64,000 bases of DNA from Methylobacterium currus (GCF_003058325.1 NZ_CP028843.1:6119001-6183000); one strand, 5' to 3'. Positions 1 through 8,390 are shown, numbered from the stretch's first letter. Program-made: numbers and translations. The notes: generated by a model not told the origin, from the sequence alone.

Positions 1-461
1 GGCGGAATGCCGGGCTGGTTCAGGCCCGCCACCCCGTCCATCCCGTTGGGCAGGGTCTGGCCGTGCCAGTGGACGGCGGTCGCCTCCGGCAGCTTGTTGG
101 TGACGAAGATGCGCACCTTGTCGCCCTCTACCGCCTCGATGGTTGGCCCGGGAGACTGCCCGTTATAGCCCCAGAGATGCGCCTTCATCCCGGGGGCCAT
201 CTCGCGCACGACCGGCTCGGCCACGAGATGGAACTCCTTCCAGTCCCCGCGCATGCGCCAGGGCAGCGTCCAGCCGTTGAGCGTCACCACCGGCTGGTAG
301 TCCACCCCAGTGGTCGGCACGAGCGGCGGCTGCGTCGTCGCCTTGTCCATCGAGGGAGCCTCGGGCAGGCCGGCGGCCTGCGTGCGGCCGCTGATCATGG
401 ACGTTCCTGCGAGGACGAGCCCCCCGGCGCCCAGCAGTCCCCTTCGCGAGATGTCAGTCAT
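1..461 (-). CDS. Multicopper oxidase (CopA-type), N-terminal part; runs off the window
   Basis: This is the first 153 or so residues of a periplasmic multicopper oxidase of the plasmid-type CopA family, which oxidises Cu(I) to less toxic Cu(II). A twin-arginine signal (SRRGLLGAGG) opens the protein, so it should be exported folded by Tat. The first cupredoxin domain contains VHWHGQTLPNGMDGV, which includes the His-x-His pair of the type 2/3 copper site. I chose the start at 461 because GGAG lies 7 bases upstream; an in-frame ATG at 473 has no good ribosome site. It is the last visible gene of a minus-strand copper operon, 34 bases after the outer-membrane channel gene. The C-terminal copper ligands lie outside the window. 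This CopA is unrelated to the P-type ATPase at 22670. Confidence 0.9.
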   Translation of the reverse strand, partial: MTDISRRGLLGAGGLVLAGTSMISGRTQAAGLPEAPSMDKATTQPPLVPTTGVDYQPVVTLNGWTLPWRMRGDWKEFHLVAEPVVREMAPGMKAHLWGYNGQSPGPTIEAVEGDKVRIFVTNKLPEATAVHWHGQTLPNGMDGVAGLNQPGIP

Positions 462-495
462 CGGTTTCTCCATGGGTCTCGTGGGGGGAGCGGCA

Positions 496-2040
496 TCAGC
501 CGCCGGGCGTGGCGGCCGCGAGGGTTTCGCCTCCGCCGCCGGCCACCGCCTCGGCTCCGGCCGACTCGCCCCCGAAGCCTTCGCCGGTGAAGCCGCCGCC
601 GATGACGGCCGCCCTGAGGTCGGTCGCCGCGATCCAGAAGTCGCGTTGGGCCTCGATGGCCTGGATATTGCTCAGGATCCGCGAGCGGGCGTCGATGATC
701 AGCGTGGTGACGTCGATCAGCATGCCGCTGTACTGCAGCAACGCCTGGTCCTGGATCGTCTTGCGCAGCGGCAGCACGCTGCCCTGGTAGTGCCGGGTGA
801 TGTCGTATTGGCCGCGGTAGCGCTGGTAGGCCTCGCGGACCTCCGAACGGGCGTTGACCGCCTTCTCCGCGAGGCGATGGGCGGCGCCGAGATAAGCCTC
901 CCGCGCTCCGCGCACCACCGTCGTCCCGAAGTCGTAGATCGGGATGACCAAGTCGACGGTGTAGCCGCGGCCGAAGCTCTTGTCGCGCGTGACGTTGAAG
1001 CCGCCCTGCTCGTTCAGCTCGAACGCCTTCGAGCGCTCGTAACGGTCGGAGTAGCCGATATCGAGCACGTTGATGAAGCCGCTGACTTGGTTGAGGCCGT
1101 ACTGGCCCGCGAGCGACTGGAGTTCGAAGCGCGCCGTCTGGATGTCCGCGCGCTTCTTGATCGCCTCGGCCTCGATCTGGGTGCCGCTCACCAGCCGACC
1201 GGGCAGCGACGGCAAGCCGTTCGGCAGCTTGAAGTCGATCTCGCGCCCCCACAGGCCGAGCAGGCGGATCAGCTTCTCGCGCTCGACCCGCTGCAGGACG
1301 CGCGCCTTGGCGAGCTGCGCCCCGAGCTCGCTGTAGAAGGCGTGCTCGCGCGCCTGCTCCAGCTTGTTCAACGCGCCCGTCTCGCCGAGCTGCTTGGCCA
1401 GGGTGGAGGCGGAGCCGGCGCTCGCGAGCGCCTGCTCCAGGTAGGCGACGGACTGGTTCGCCGACACCGTGCGATAGAACTGGCGCCGCGCCTCGCCGGC
1501 GAGGCGCAGGACCTGCCCGACCGCGCGGTACTGCTCCGCCCTGAAACGGTTCCGCGCGATGGGGATGCGGACCGGCAGCGTCAGGAGCTCGATGAGGCTC
1601 GCGGTGAGCGAGCGCTCGACCTCCAGGGTGAAGTCGCCCCCGGTCCGGCTGAGGGAGAGCCGCGGGACCGGCGGCAACGTCGCCTGGACGAACTCGGCTT
1701 CCGACACGCCGAGGTCGTTGAAGGACGCCTGCAGGGCGCGGTTCTTCAGGAGGGCGACCTGTACCGCGCTGTCGGGCGTGAGCGGGCGCCGCAGCAATTG
1801 CTCCGCACGGGCCGCGGCGCCGATTGCCGCTGTCTCGTCGGACACCTTCACGATGTCCTTCCGCAGCTCCAGGGCGGCGTAGCCGTGCGCCGGGCCAAGA
1901 CCACCGTCGGCCGAGAAGCCCACGCAGCCGCCAAGCGTCACCCCGACCGTTACCAGGAGGGCGGCGGTCCGGGCGCGACGGCCGGGCGACGCTGCGGCGA
2001 CCCGGCACGCACCGGACCCGCGAGACTGAGGCGCGGTCAT
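496..2040 (-). CDS. TolC-family outer-membrane efflux lipoprotein
   Basis: This 514-residue protein belongs to the outer-membrane factor family that forms the exit duct of tripartite efflux pumps. The N-terminus has a lipoprotein signal ending TLGGC near residue 40. Two long alpha-helical OEP repeats follow, with the usual heptad-like Ala/Leu/Arg composition. The ATG at 2040 follows a GGGAAC ribosome site; an upstream in-frame ATG at 2106 would add 22 residues that do not resemble a signal. It sits between the Met-rich lipoprotein gene and the multicopper oxidase gene. It could serve as the channel for the CusBA pump at 12993-17683, which has no OMF gene of its own; that pairing is inference. 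A GTAACC-N16-CGGA promoter-like element lies 25 to 50 bases upstream. Confidence 0.88.
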   Translation of the reverse strand: MTAPQSRGSGACRVAAASPGRRARTAALLVTVGVTLGGCVGFSADGGLGPAHGYAALELRKDIVKVSDETAAIGAAARAEQLLRRPLTPDSAVQVALLKNRALQASFNDLGVSEAEFVQATLPPVPRLSLSRTGGDFTLEVERSLTASLIELLTLPVRIPIARNRFRAEQYRAVGQVLRLAGEARRQFYRTVSANQSVAYLEQALASAGSASTLAKQLGETGALNKLEQAREHAFYSELGAQLAKARVLQRVEREKLIRLLGLWGREIDFKLPNGLPSLPGRLVSGTQIEAEAIKKRADIQTARFELQSLAGQYGLNQVSGFINVLDIGYSDRYERSKAFELNEQGGFNVTRDKSFGRGYTVDLVIPIYDFGTTVVRGAREAYLGAAHRLAEKAVNARSEVREAYQRYRGQYDITRHYQGSVLPLRKTIQDQALLQYSGMLIDVTTLIIDARSRILSNIQAIEAQRDFWIAATDLRAAVIGGGFTGEGFGGESAGAEAVAGGGGETLAAATPGG

Positions 2041-2064
2041 CCGTGGGTTCCCTTTGGGGGTGAG

Positions 2065-2090
2065 TCCGTGGGCGGGCGGGGTTTGGTTAC
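2065..2090 (-). promoter_or_regulatory. SigF-type ECF promoter candidate upstream of the OMF gene
   Basis: On the minus strand GTAACC (2090-2085) is followed after exactly 16 bases by CGGA (2068-2065). Three other sites in the window share GTAACC-N16-CGRA, one of them in front of the ECF sigma gene. It would start transcription just upstream of the OMF start at 2040. It lies inside the duplicated block, so the second copy has it too. Confidence 0.5.
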
Positions 2091-2102
2091 AGGGCTCGCG
2101 CA

Positions 2103-2411
2103 TCACCGCCCTCCCGTGTCGCGCTTGCCGCCCATGCCGGGCATGGTCATGCTGGGCATGCGGGAGTGGTCCATGCCCTCCATGCCGCCCGAGCCGGACC
2201 TCGGTGTCACGGCGCGGTTGAGCTCGCGCCAGTCCTTGGGATCGACCACGTCGTAGCGCGTCACGCCCGCGGTGACCGCGGAGTAGCGCGGCGCGCGCAC
2301 GGCGGCGGCGGGGTTGGCCGGGGCAACCAGCCAGTCCGGCGCGGCGGTGGGCACGCAGGCCGCGAGCGGCAAGGCCGTGAGCGCCACGGCCGGCCTGAGG
2401 AAGGTGAGCAT
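2103..2411 (-). CDS. Met-rich small lipoprotein (copper operon), copy 1
   Basis: This 102-residue predicted lipoprotein has a signal peptide with lipobox LAAC near residue 19. Its tail is rich in methionine and histidine (GMEGMDHSRMPSMTMPGMGG), typical of periplasmic Cu(I)/Ag(I) binding. I do not recognise a named family. The gene lies between the His-rich gene and the OMF gene on the same strand, so a role in passing copper to the efflux channel or oxidase is plausible but inferred. An identical copy is at 21357-21665. The ATG start is the only one that gives a complete signal peptide. Confidence 0.8.
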   Translation of the reverse strand: MLTFLRPAVALTALPLAACVPTAAPDWLVAPANPAAAVRAPRYSAVTAGVTRYDVVDPKDWRELNRAVTPRSGSGGMEGMDHSRMPSMTMPGMGGKRDTGGR

Positions 2412-2590
2412 CGCTTCGGATCCCGAACGGGGGCTGGCGGCCGCGCTCAGGGGCGCGGACCGGCGGACAGGGAGGGGGCGCGGGCAGGCGCGGCTGAGCC
2501 GGCCGGGCCGGGCGCGGCCTGCGCAGGCAGGATCCTGGTCAGGGCGCGGCCGGGAGCGGCGGGAGGGGGCGGGCGTCTGGCCCGCCGCGG

Positions 2591-3046
2591 TCAGGCGCGG
2601 TGCCTGGGGGGCCGCTCGATGCGCAGGGGACGCGGCTGGGCGACGCCGTCCTCCTGGGCCAGGCCGATGGGCTCGGAGGGGCGCAGGACCAGCGCCGTGC
2701 CCGACCAGGGCGCGTCCGGCAGGGCCGCCTGGCAGGCCAGGGGGCAGCAGGTGGCCACGCAGCCGGCCGGCCGCGTGTGGTGGCCGTGCGGGTCCGGGTG
2801 GTGCTGGCCGGCCGAGGCGAGCCGGTGGCACTCGGGGACGTCCGCGCCGTCCGCCTGGCCGCTCGCTGCCGCGGGCGCGTCGGCGGGGCCGGCTGCGGGC
2901 CGATGCTGGGCGTGCGGGTCGGCGGGGGCCTGGTCGACGGCGGCGTGGTCGGCCGCGGCGTGGCGCTGCATCGTGCACGGCGCCGCCGGGGCGATGGCCA
3001 CGGCCATCGCCAGCACCGCGAGCAACATTGCGCGAAGAACTGCCAA
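2591..3046 (-). CDS. His-rich small secreted protein (copper operon), copy 1
   Basis: A 151-residue protein with a cleavable-looking signal peptide (MLLAVLAMAVAIAPAAPC follows the start). The mature part is rich in histidine and alanine, and a Cys-containing segment (GCVATCCPLAC) lies around residue 100. I do not recognise the family; the composition suggests periplasmic metal binding. It is the first gene of the minus-strand operon that continues to the lipoprotein, OMF and multicopper oxidase genes. Its upstream region shares only a 19-base block with the second copy (3099-3117 against 20650-20668). The exact start could be a few codons downstream. Confidence 0.7.
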   Translation of the reverse strand: MAVLRAMLLAVLAMAVAIAPAAPCTMQRHAAADHAAVDQAPADPHAQHRPAAGPADAPAAASGQADGADVPECHRLASAGQHHPDPHGHHTRPAGCVATCCPLACQAALPDAPWSGTALVLRPSEPIGLAQEDGVAQPRPLRIERPPRHRA

Positions 3047-3061
3047 GGACCCAGAGACCCT

Positions 3062-3420
3062 TCAAACCCGGAGGAGTCGTCGCACAAATGGACTTGCCCG
3101 GCAATGCACGAACACTTTGATTTAAGATGAAGCGGCGTCGGCGCTCGGCGCTGTTGGAATTCGGTCACAGGCCGTCCCCGCACGCGGCGGATATCGGCCG
3201 TCGGGACTTCGGCCGGAGGCTATGGCAGTGCTTGCCTGGCGGTGCATGGTTTGGAAGTCCCCGCGGAACTTGCGATTGTTCATGGTCTCGCCGAGCTCGC
3301 GTCGGTGAGGCTGCCGCCAGGGCATCAAGGTGAGCCGGCGCCCCGGTCCGGCCCGCCGAGGCCCTCGTTCCCCCTCGGTGACGACGGGGTCCCAAAACCG
3401 ATGGCACCGGTCCGCTGAGC
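3062..3420. other. Intergenic region upstream of the copper operon
   Basis: I see no convincing gene here. 3099-3117 (minus) carries AAGTGTTCGTGCATTGCCG, which recurs with one mismatch at 20650-20668 at almost the same distance from the duplicated block, while the surrounding bases differ. TTGCCGGGCAA inside it is palindromic. It probably contains the operon promoter. The last 8 bases (3413-3420, CGCTGAGC) are the left target duplication of the IS21 remnant. Confidence 0.5.
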
Positions 3421-3954
3421 TGTGAGATCGCCTGCAATGTTAGCCCCCTGAGGGGCGATTATCGCGTCCAATCCTAGCCCCCTCGTCCCTGGCGATGGAC
3501 CTCTCTGGCCGAGGGCCGGAGGGACAAAGGATGACGGGTGTGGACACGATCGCGCGGATCCGGTTCGAGCACCATCAAAACGGCAAAGGTATCAAGCGCA
3601 TCGCCCGCGAGCTGGGCATCGCGCGCGATACGGTGCGCAAGGTGCTGCGCTCGAACGCCACCGTCTTCGCCTACAAACGCGAAGTCCAGCCGCAGCCCAA
3701 GCTCGGCACCTTCGTGGCGGTCCTGACGGCGATCCTGGAAGCGGAAGCCAGGCTGCCCCGGCGCGAGCGGCGCTCGACCCAGCGCCTTTTCGAGGAGTTG
3801 CGCGGGCGCGGCTACGAGGGCGCTCACGACAGCGTGCATCGCTTCGTGAAGACCTGACGGACGACGTAGCACGGCCCGAGCCGCGCTCAGATCCGACAGC
3901 AAGGGGGCTAACCTTGGACGCGAAAGAGGGGCTGATCTTCGAAGCAATTTGACA
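3421..3954 (+). mobile_element. Internally deleted IS21-family element (MITE-like)
   Basis: This 534-base element starts TGTGAGATCG and ends TTTGACA. It is flanked by a perfect 8-bp target duplication, CGCTGAGC at 3413-3420 and 3955-3962. Each end carries two copies of an AGCCCC repeat around CGCGTCCAA, the multiple-repeat ends expected of IS21. The same architecture, with different bases, is seen at the larger IS21 element at 44947-48773. Only the N-terminal part of istA remains; the rest of istA and all of istB are gone. Confidence 0.85.
3531..3857 (+). pseudogene. istA: IstA transposase fragment (IS21 family)
   Basis: A 108-residue N-terminal remnant of the IS21 transposase. It carries the helix-turn-helix (GIKRIARELGIARDTVRKVL) and the linker to RGRGYEGAHDSVHRFVK, where full IstA would enter the DDE catalytic domain. 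Translation stops almost immediately after that point. The start has a good ribosome site (GGAGGGAC). It shares the same domain layout as, but is clearly diverged from, the istA at 45062, so the two elements are different IS21 types. The fragment could still bind element ends, but that is speculation. Confidence 0.85.
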
Positions 3955-3962
3955 CGCTGAGC

Positions 3963-4969
3963 CGGGCATGCCCATGCGCGCACCGCCGACGTATGTGCAG
4001 CGGCGCTCGTGGCGCCGCCCTCCCCCGCAGGCCGCCAGGTTGGCACTTCAAGTCTTCCCGGAAGGGCGCAAGCACGCGTCGGGCCGTGATACTCGGACGC
4101 GTGTCCCCGTGGCGTTCCGGGGGGGGCAATTCCGTGACGGGCGCAGCGCCTGCCGGACACGGACCAGGCACCGAACGAGCCGCGATCCAGACCCTGCCAC
4201 CGCGTCTCAACGCTGAGCGCCGGCTGGCCGGGGACGCTCGATCAAGACACGTGGGGGCGCCGGCCGGATCGATTCCGTCGTCAGTATGGCGTCCGGCGAA
4301 CCGAACGCGGGGCGCGAGTTTCGATACCGTTCAGCCCGCCACGACGGGGGGACGTTGTCCCAGGCGCTCGCAATCGCCTGATCCGGTATCTCGGACATCA
4401 AGGCGGCGCTCAGAATGGCGGCGCGGATCATGGCTACGTTTCCCATCCTTAAGAAGCTCGACGCTTCCTCGAATGAGTTCGGGCCCGACGCGGGAAGGTT
4501 GCAGGCGGTCGCAATCTCTTGGCCTGCGGTCCCAGGGATGGCTTCGGGAACCGCGTCGGGGAGCCCGGCCCAGCGTTGCGGCCTCCTCCCCGTTCTCACG
4601 GCCCGGAACGCGCACGCGTTCGCGGCCGGACCGTCGTGGCAGCTCAGATATAAAGGGCAGACGCCGTCCCGGCGTGCCGCCGCACGTGCGGAGCCGGCCG
4701 AACGCCGTTTCGCCAAGCGCTTCGCTCAGGGTGATGGCCTCCCCAGCCCGCCGCCTTCGAGACTCGATGTGCCGCGTCACGGCAGCCTGGGACGTCGCGA
4801 GACCAGCTCTGGAGGCAACCTCGCCCGAGTTCGAGTCCTTCGGAAGCGGCGCGGTTCCCCCTCCCCCGTCGGGCCGACCCTCGGTCGCGGGGACGGCAAC
4901 AAATCGCTCTGGGCGGAGCTTGGCGACGAGCCCCGCGTCCCGGGGCGTCCGACGGCCTCTTGCCCCGCC
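3963..4969. other. Gene-poor stretch with possible decayed coding remnants
   Basis: I see no intact gene. On the minus strand around 4720-4860 the frame reads EVASRAGLATSQAAVTRHIE, which resembles a helix-turn-helix, but the frame then breaks. Other open frames here are short and lack ribosome sites. It is best described as a degraded segment beside the IS21 remnant. Confidence 0.4.
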
Positions 4970-5278
4970 TCACCGCACCGCCATCGGGAAATGCCGCTCG
5001 ATCAGGGCACAGGCGGCGCGGACGCCCCGCAGGTCCGCCATCCGGTCGAACTCGGCCGCGCCGGCACGCATGGCCGGGGCCCCCGTCCCGGCACCGAGAT
5101 GCTCGTAGCAGCGCCGTGCCGTGTCCACGATCTCGGGGTTGAAGCGTTCGAAGGTGCACTGGGCCTGCGCCTGCCGCAGCATGCCGTGCATCCTGAGGAA
5201 GCCGACGCACTCAACCGTTCCTGCCGGTCCGCAGGCCACGACCAACGCGAGCGCGAGCAGGCGTGCCGCCAGCGTCAA
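4970..5278 (-). CDS. Small secreted Cys-containing protein
   Basis: A 102-residue protein with a signal peptide (ARLLALALVVACGPAG) and four Cys after the probable cleavage site, which may form disulfides. I recognise no family. The start is a TTG at 5278 that overlaps the TGA of the MFS gene (TTGA, 5275-5278), so the two are translationally coupled and the small protein probably works with the exporter. An ATG start is not available in frame near the signal peptide. Confidence 0.65.
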   Translation of the reverse strand: MTLAARLLALALVVACGPAGTVECVGFLRMHGMLRQAQAQCTFERFNPEIVDTARRCYEHLGAGTGAPAMRAGAAEFDRMADLRGVRAACALIERHFPMAVR

Positions 5279-6609
5279 CCCGGCCGGGCCGCGGGCCAGC
5301 GTTGGTGCAGGTCGTCGATGACGAAGGCGTGGGCATGCCGGCGCGTCCCGACACCGTCCAGGTGCGGATGGCCGGGGTCGAGGTCGGGGTGCGCGTGCTC
5401 GACGACGTCCGGGTCAGAAACCGGCCAGAGCGCCGCCGCCGCGGCGATGGCGACCAAGGTCAGCGCGCCCAGCACCGCCAGCGTGACCGGCATGCCCGCC
5501 TTCGCGCCGAGCCAACCGGCAAGTGGATAGGTCAAGAGCCAGGCGACGTGCGAGAGCGCGAACTGGGCGGCGAACACGGCCGGGCGGTCGCCGGGCGTCG
5601 CGGAGCGCCGGAGCAGCCGTCCGGTCGGGGTCTGCGCGGCGGAGTAGCCGATCCCGAGCGCCAGCCAGGCGGCCAGCAGCATAGGCCAGCCGATGACGCC
5701 GCCCCAGGTCGTGGCGGCAAAGCCGAGCAGAACGACGCCGAGGAACACCGCCGCCGGGAGCATGACCGTGCGGTCGGGCAGCCGGTCGAGCACCCGCGGC
5801 AGCAGCAGGGCCGCCAGCATCGAACCGCCCCCGAACAGCCCGAGCGCCACCGCGACGTCGTTCTGGGGCCGTTGCAGGAGGGCCTGCACGATCACCACCG
5901 TGTTGACGATGACCATGGAGCCGGCCGCCGCCACCGCGAGGTTCAGGGCGAGAAGCCCGCGCAGCCGCGGCGTGGCGAGGTAGATCCGCAGACCGCGCGT
6001 GGTGCGCTCGTAGACCCCCGCCCGGCGCTCGGGCGGCGTCGGGGACGGGAGCGCCACCGAGACGACCAGGACGGCCGAACACAGGAATCCGACGACCGTG
6101 CCGCCGAACAGCCAGTGGAAGTCGATGACCGTCAGCAGCAAGGCGGCCAGTGTCGGACTGAGCAGGTTCTCCAGGTCGTAGGCGAGGCGCGAGAGCGACA
6201 GCGCCTGGGTGTAGTCACGCTCGTCCGGGAGGATGTCCGGGATGGTCGCCTGGAAGGTCGGCGTGAAGGCCGCCGAGCACGCCTGCAGGACGAACACCAG
6301 CAGGTAGACCTGCCAGACCTGGCCGACGAAGGGCAGGATCAGGGCGACGCCGGCCCGGACGAGGTCGGTCGCCACCAGGAAGGCGCGGCGGGGCAACTGC
6401 CCGGTGAAGGCGTTCGCGATGGGCGCCACCAGCACGTAGGCCACCATCTTGATGGCGAGCGCCGTGCCCAGCACCGCCCCGGCCTCCGCGCCGGCCAGCT
6501 GATAGGCCAGCAGACCGAGGGCCATCGTCAGCAGGCCTGTGCCGATCAGGGCGATGACCTGCGCGGCGAACAGGTGGCGGTAGGTGCGGTTCGCGAGGAC
6601 GCTCAACAT
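5275..6609 (-). CDS. MFS exporter with His-rich C-terminus (NreB-like)
   Basis: A 444-residue major facilitator transporter with about twelve hydrophobic segments, beginning with the common FAAQVIALIGTGL segment. The C-terminal tail after the last membrane segment is rich in His and Asp (VEHAHPDLDPGHPHL, then RRHAHAF). This resembles the tails of NreB-type nickel exporters, so metal export is likely, but substrate identity is inferred. The gene follows a NicO/RcnA remnant by 7 bases and is coupled to the small secreted protein downstream. It may be the surviving part of a nickel/cobalt resistance operon. Confidence 0.85.
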   Translation of the reverse strand: MLSVLANRTYRHLFAAQVIALIGTGLLTMALGLLAYQLAGAEAGAVLGTALAIKMVAYVLVAPIANAFTGQLPRRAFLVATDLVRAGVALILPFVGQVWQVYLLVFVLQACSAAFTPTFQATIPDILPDERDYTQALSLSRLAYDLENLLSPTLAALLLTVIDFHWLFGGTVVGFLCSAVLVVSVALPSPTPPERRAGVYERTTRGLRIYLATPRLRGLLALNLAVAAAGSMVIVNTVVIVQALLQRPQNDVAVALGLFGGGSMLAALLLPRVLDRLPDRTVMLPAAVFLGVVLLGFAATTWGGVIGWPMLLAAWLALGIGYSAAQTPTGRLLRRSATPGDRPAVFAAQFALSHVAWLLTYPLAGWLGAKAGMPVTLAVLGALTLVAIAAAAALWPVSDPDVVEHAHPDLDPGHPHLDGVGTRRHAHAFVIDDLHQRWPAARPG

Positions 6610-6616
6610 GCCGGCC

Positions 6617-6913
6617 TCAGGGAAAACCGACCGGCCGGTAGAGCCAGGCCGCGAGCGTGGTCGCCTCGTGGTGGCGACCCTGCCCTCCGAGCCAGCCGGT
6701 ATAGAGGCCGACCGGCACGATCAGGACGGCAGAGGCATAGGGGGCCCGGTGTGCGAAGGCACCGAACCCAGGCCAGCGCGAGGCGGCGTGCCGGACGCCC
6801 AACGCCGCCAGTACCCCGGCCGACACCATGGTGAGCGCCAAGCCGATGCCGAAGCAGGCGACCAGAACGAAGCAAAGCGTCGGTAACGCTTGAGGCGGCG
6901 GAGTGTCTTTCCT
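6617..6913 (-). pseudogene. C-terminal remnant of a NicO/RcnA-type nickel-cobalt exporter
   Basis: The open frame gives QALPTLCFVLVACFGIGLAL and then TMVSAGVLAALG, which matches the last membrane segments of the NicO/RcnA family as I know it. The N-terminal two thirds, including the His-rich loop and HX4D motif, are absent; a stop codon at 6914-6916 closes the frame upstream. It lies in operon order with the MFS exporter gene. I read it as a truncated gene left by a rearrangement whose breakpoint is near 6905. Confidence 0.6.
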
Positions 6914-7307
6914 CTAGCGTCGGCGACGCTTCTTGAGTTGAACGCCCTTGGACCGCCGACGCGCCAAGTGAGGCAGTTCGCAGGAGCCTATGACACGGCA
7001 ATTTGCCCGGCCGCAATCCCACGTGATCCGGCGTCTCAGTAGGGCCGAGCCTCGGGGACCGGGCCCGATGCCGAGCGGCCGGGGCGCGGGCGCGCCCGAG
7101 CGATAAGGGATCGCGTGACGCCACCCGGCCTCTCCCCGCCTCCGGCCGCGTCCGTGGGCGCTTCCGGAGGCGGGGAGAGGCGCGTCTGTCCGTCTTGATC
7201 TCGACCTGCTCGGATGCCGTCGGGCGGCGGCAGGCGGTCCGGCAGCCCAGCCGTCGAAGTGCCGACCTGGCCTGTCTGCAGTCCGAGGCCGAGCCGACGG
7301 CCGAAGG
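6914..7307. other. Intergenic region with a strong hairpin
   Basis: I see no gene. The main feature is the perfect 17-bp inverted repeat at 7129-7180, listed separately. Confidence 0.6.
7129..7180. other. Perfect 17-bp inverted repeat (hairpin)
   Basis: CCTCTCCCCGCCTCCGG (7129-7145) pairs perfectly with 7164-7180 across an 18-base loop. There is no T-run on either side, so it is not a classical intrinsic terminator. It could still end transcription, or be a transposon-end or extragenic palindrome. Confidence 0.7.
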
Positions 7308-7679
7308 CTATTTTTCCTTGCGGATCTTAGCCTGAATCTCGCGCAGGCTCTTCTCGTTCTCCTCCTTCGTCTTGCGGGCTTCCTTCACGACCGTCTCGTC
7401 CTTCGAGTGCTTGATGGCGGCCTCGGACATGTCGACCGCGCCCTGGTGGTGCGCCGCCATGCCTTTCATCCAGGCGAGGTCGGGATCGGGATCCATCATC
7501 CCCTGCATCATCGCCTTGTTCATCTTGTCCATGGCCTCCATGGAGGCCTTCTGCAGTGGGCCCATGTTCTTCATGTCCATGTCCGACATGGACGCGCCCT
7601 GGCCGCCTTGGGCAAACGACGGCATCGCGCCGGGAGCCATGATCGCCATGGCAACGAGCGCGGTTCTCACGACCTTCAT
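7308..7679 (-). CDS. DUF305 family secreted metal-associated protein
   Basis: A 123-residue DUF305 protein with a signal peptide ending SFAQ. A Met-rich stretch (MSDMDMKNM, then MQGMMDPDPDLAWMKGMAAH) precedes the family HHQGAVDMSE motif. DUF305 proteins are ferritin-like helical proteins often found in copper and silver resistance loci; the function is not settled. A CsoR-type dyad ends only 18 bases upstream of the start, so repression and metal induction are likely. It is transcribed alone, ending next to the hairpin region. Confidence 0.88.
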   Translation of the reverse strand: MKVVRTALVAMAIMAPGAMPSFAQGGQGASMSDMDMKNMGPLQKASMEAMDKMNKAMMQGMMDPDPDLAWMKGMAAHHQGAVDMSEAAIKHSKDETVVKEARKTKEENEKSLREIQAKIRKEK

Positions 7680-7697
7680 GCGTGCCTCTCTCTTCTA

Positions 7698-7712
7698 TAC
7701 CCTACGGGGGTA
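7698..7712. promoter_or_regulatory. CsoR-type operator (site 1)
   Basis: TACCCTACGGGGGTA, flanked by TA and CA. This is essentially the operator form I know for Bacillus subtilis CsoR (copZA promoter). It lies directly upstream of the DUF305 gene start at 7679. Confidence 0.75.
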
Positions 7713-8010
7713 CAACCCGGTTGGAGTGGTCCAAGTTCGCGGTCGGCACGCCTTTCTGTGCGGCCCGGTCCCATGCCGAACTCGGCCGCGCGTCGGTGCC
7801 CGCCGGCCGGCCACCCGCCTGTCCTCGGCGGGCGACCGCCGCGGTCGGCCGCGACGCCGCGGGCGCGCCGCACGACCGGAGAGAGCGCGCCGCCCGGTCA
7901 GGAGGCGAGCGGATCGGTGATCGACAGGCTCCTCGGTTTACGCGGGCACCCGCCGCCGGGAAAGAACCGGCGACGGGGGACCCGGTCAGTCCCGGCTTCG
8001 GCGTTCCCCG

Positions 8011-8253
8011 TCAGTGGCGCTCCTCGCCGTGGTGGCCGCCCTCGCGCACGACTTCATGATGTTCCTCGCGATGGACCGCCTCGCCACGGTGGCCATGCGT
8101 CTCCCTGCGCTCGATGATGTGGCCGTGGCGCTCCGCGCCGTGGTGGTCGGCATGGCCGATCCCGACCTCGTCGAGGGCGCGGGCTGGCCCTGCCGCGGAC
8201 CCGAACCCGGCCGTGGCGACCATGAGCAATCCGACCTGCAACAACCTAGGCAT
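8011..8253 (-). CDS. His-rich small secreted protein
   Basis: An 80-residue protein with a signal peptide (LLMVATAGFGSAAGPARA). The mature part of about 53 residues carries 13 His mixed with Glu, Arg and Gly (GHADHHGAERHGH, EEHHEVV, GGHHGEERH). Such composition suggests a periplasmic metal chelator; no family is recognised. The start has a purine-rich ribosome site (GGATGGAGATGACGAG). A half-degenerate CsoR-type dyad lies about 52 bases upstream, which ties it to the same regulation as the DUF305 gene. Confidence 0.72.
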   Translation of the reverse strand: MPRLLQVGLLMVATAGFGSAAGPARALDEVGIGHADHHGAERHGHIIERRETHGHRGEAVHREEHHEVVREGGHHGEERH

Positions 8254-8305
8254 CTCGTCATCTCCATCCTTGCTCGGAGGCTCAAGAAACGCTCTTGGCC
8301 TTAAA

Positions 8306-8320
8306 TACGATCCGGGGGTA
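8306..8320. promoter_or_regulatory. CsoR-type operator, imperfect (site 2)
   Basis: TACGATCCGGGGGTA keeps the right half-site and the outer TAC/GTA of the dyad but has a poor left C-tract. It is about 52 bases upstream of the His-rich gene start at 8253. Confidence 0.5.
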
Positions 8321-8364
8321 TATCGCGACGCTGGCCTCTCTCGCGGCGTTCCGCGCGGGGCACT

Positions 8365-8390
8365 GTAACCGGCCGCTCATGCGCTACGGA
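8365..8390 (+). promoter_or_regulatory. SigF-type promoter candidate of the sigma/anti-sigma operon
   Basis: GTAACC (8365-8370), 16 bases, then CGGA (8387-8390). It resembles, from memory, the -35/-10 of Caulobacter SigF promoters (GTAACC-N16-CGAA), so the operon may be autoregulated. Confidence 0.6.

Larger units (their letters stand above)
2032..3061. repeat. 1,030-bp inverted duplication, copy 1
   Basis: This block is the reverse complement of 20707-21736. Both copies are exactly 1,030 bases, all translated frames match, and the stretches I compared base by base are identical. It contains the His-rich secreted gene, the Met-rich lipoprotein gene and the first three codons of the OMF gene. 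Such a young inverted pair can promote inversion of the 17.6 kb between the copies. Confidence 0.95.

Noticed and set aside
310..2256. 648-codon plus-strand open frame
   Set aside because: It is antisense to the OMF gene, has Arg/Ala/Gly-rich composition, no ribosome site and no family features. High GC makes long shadow frames common here.
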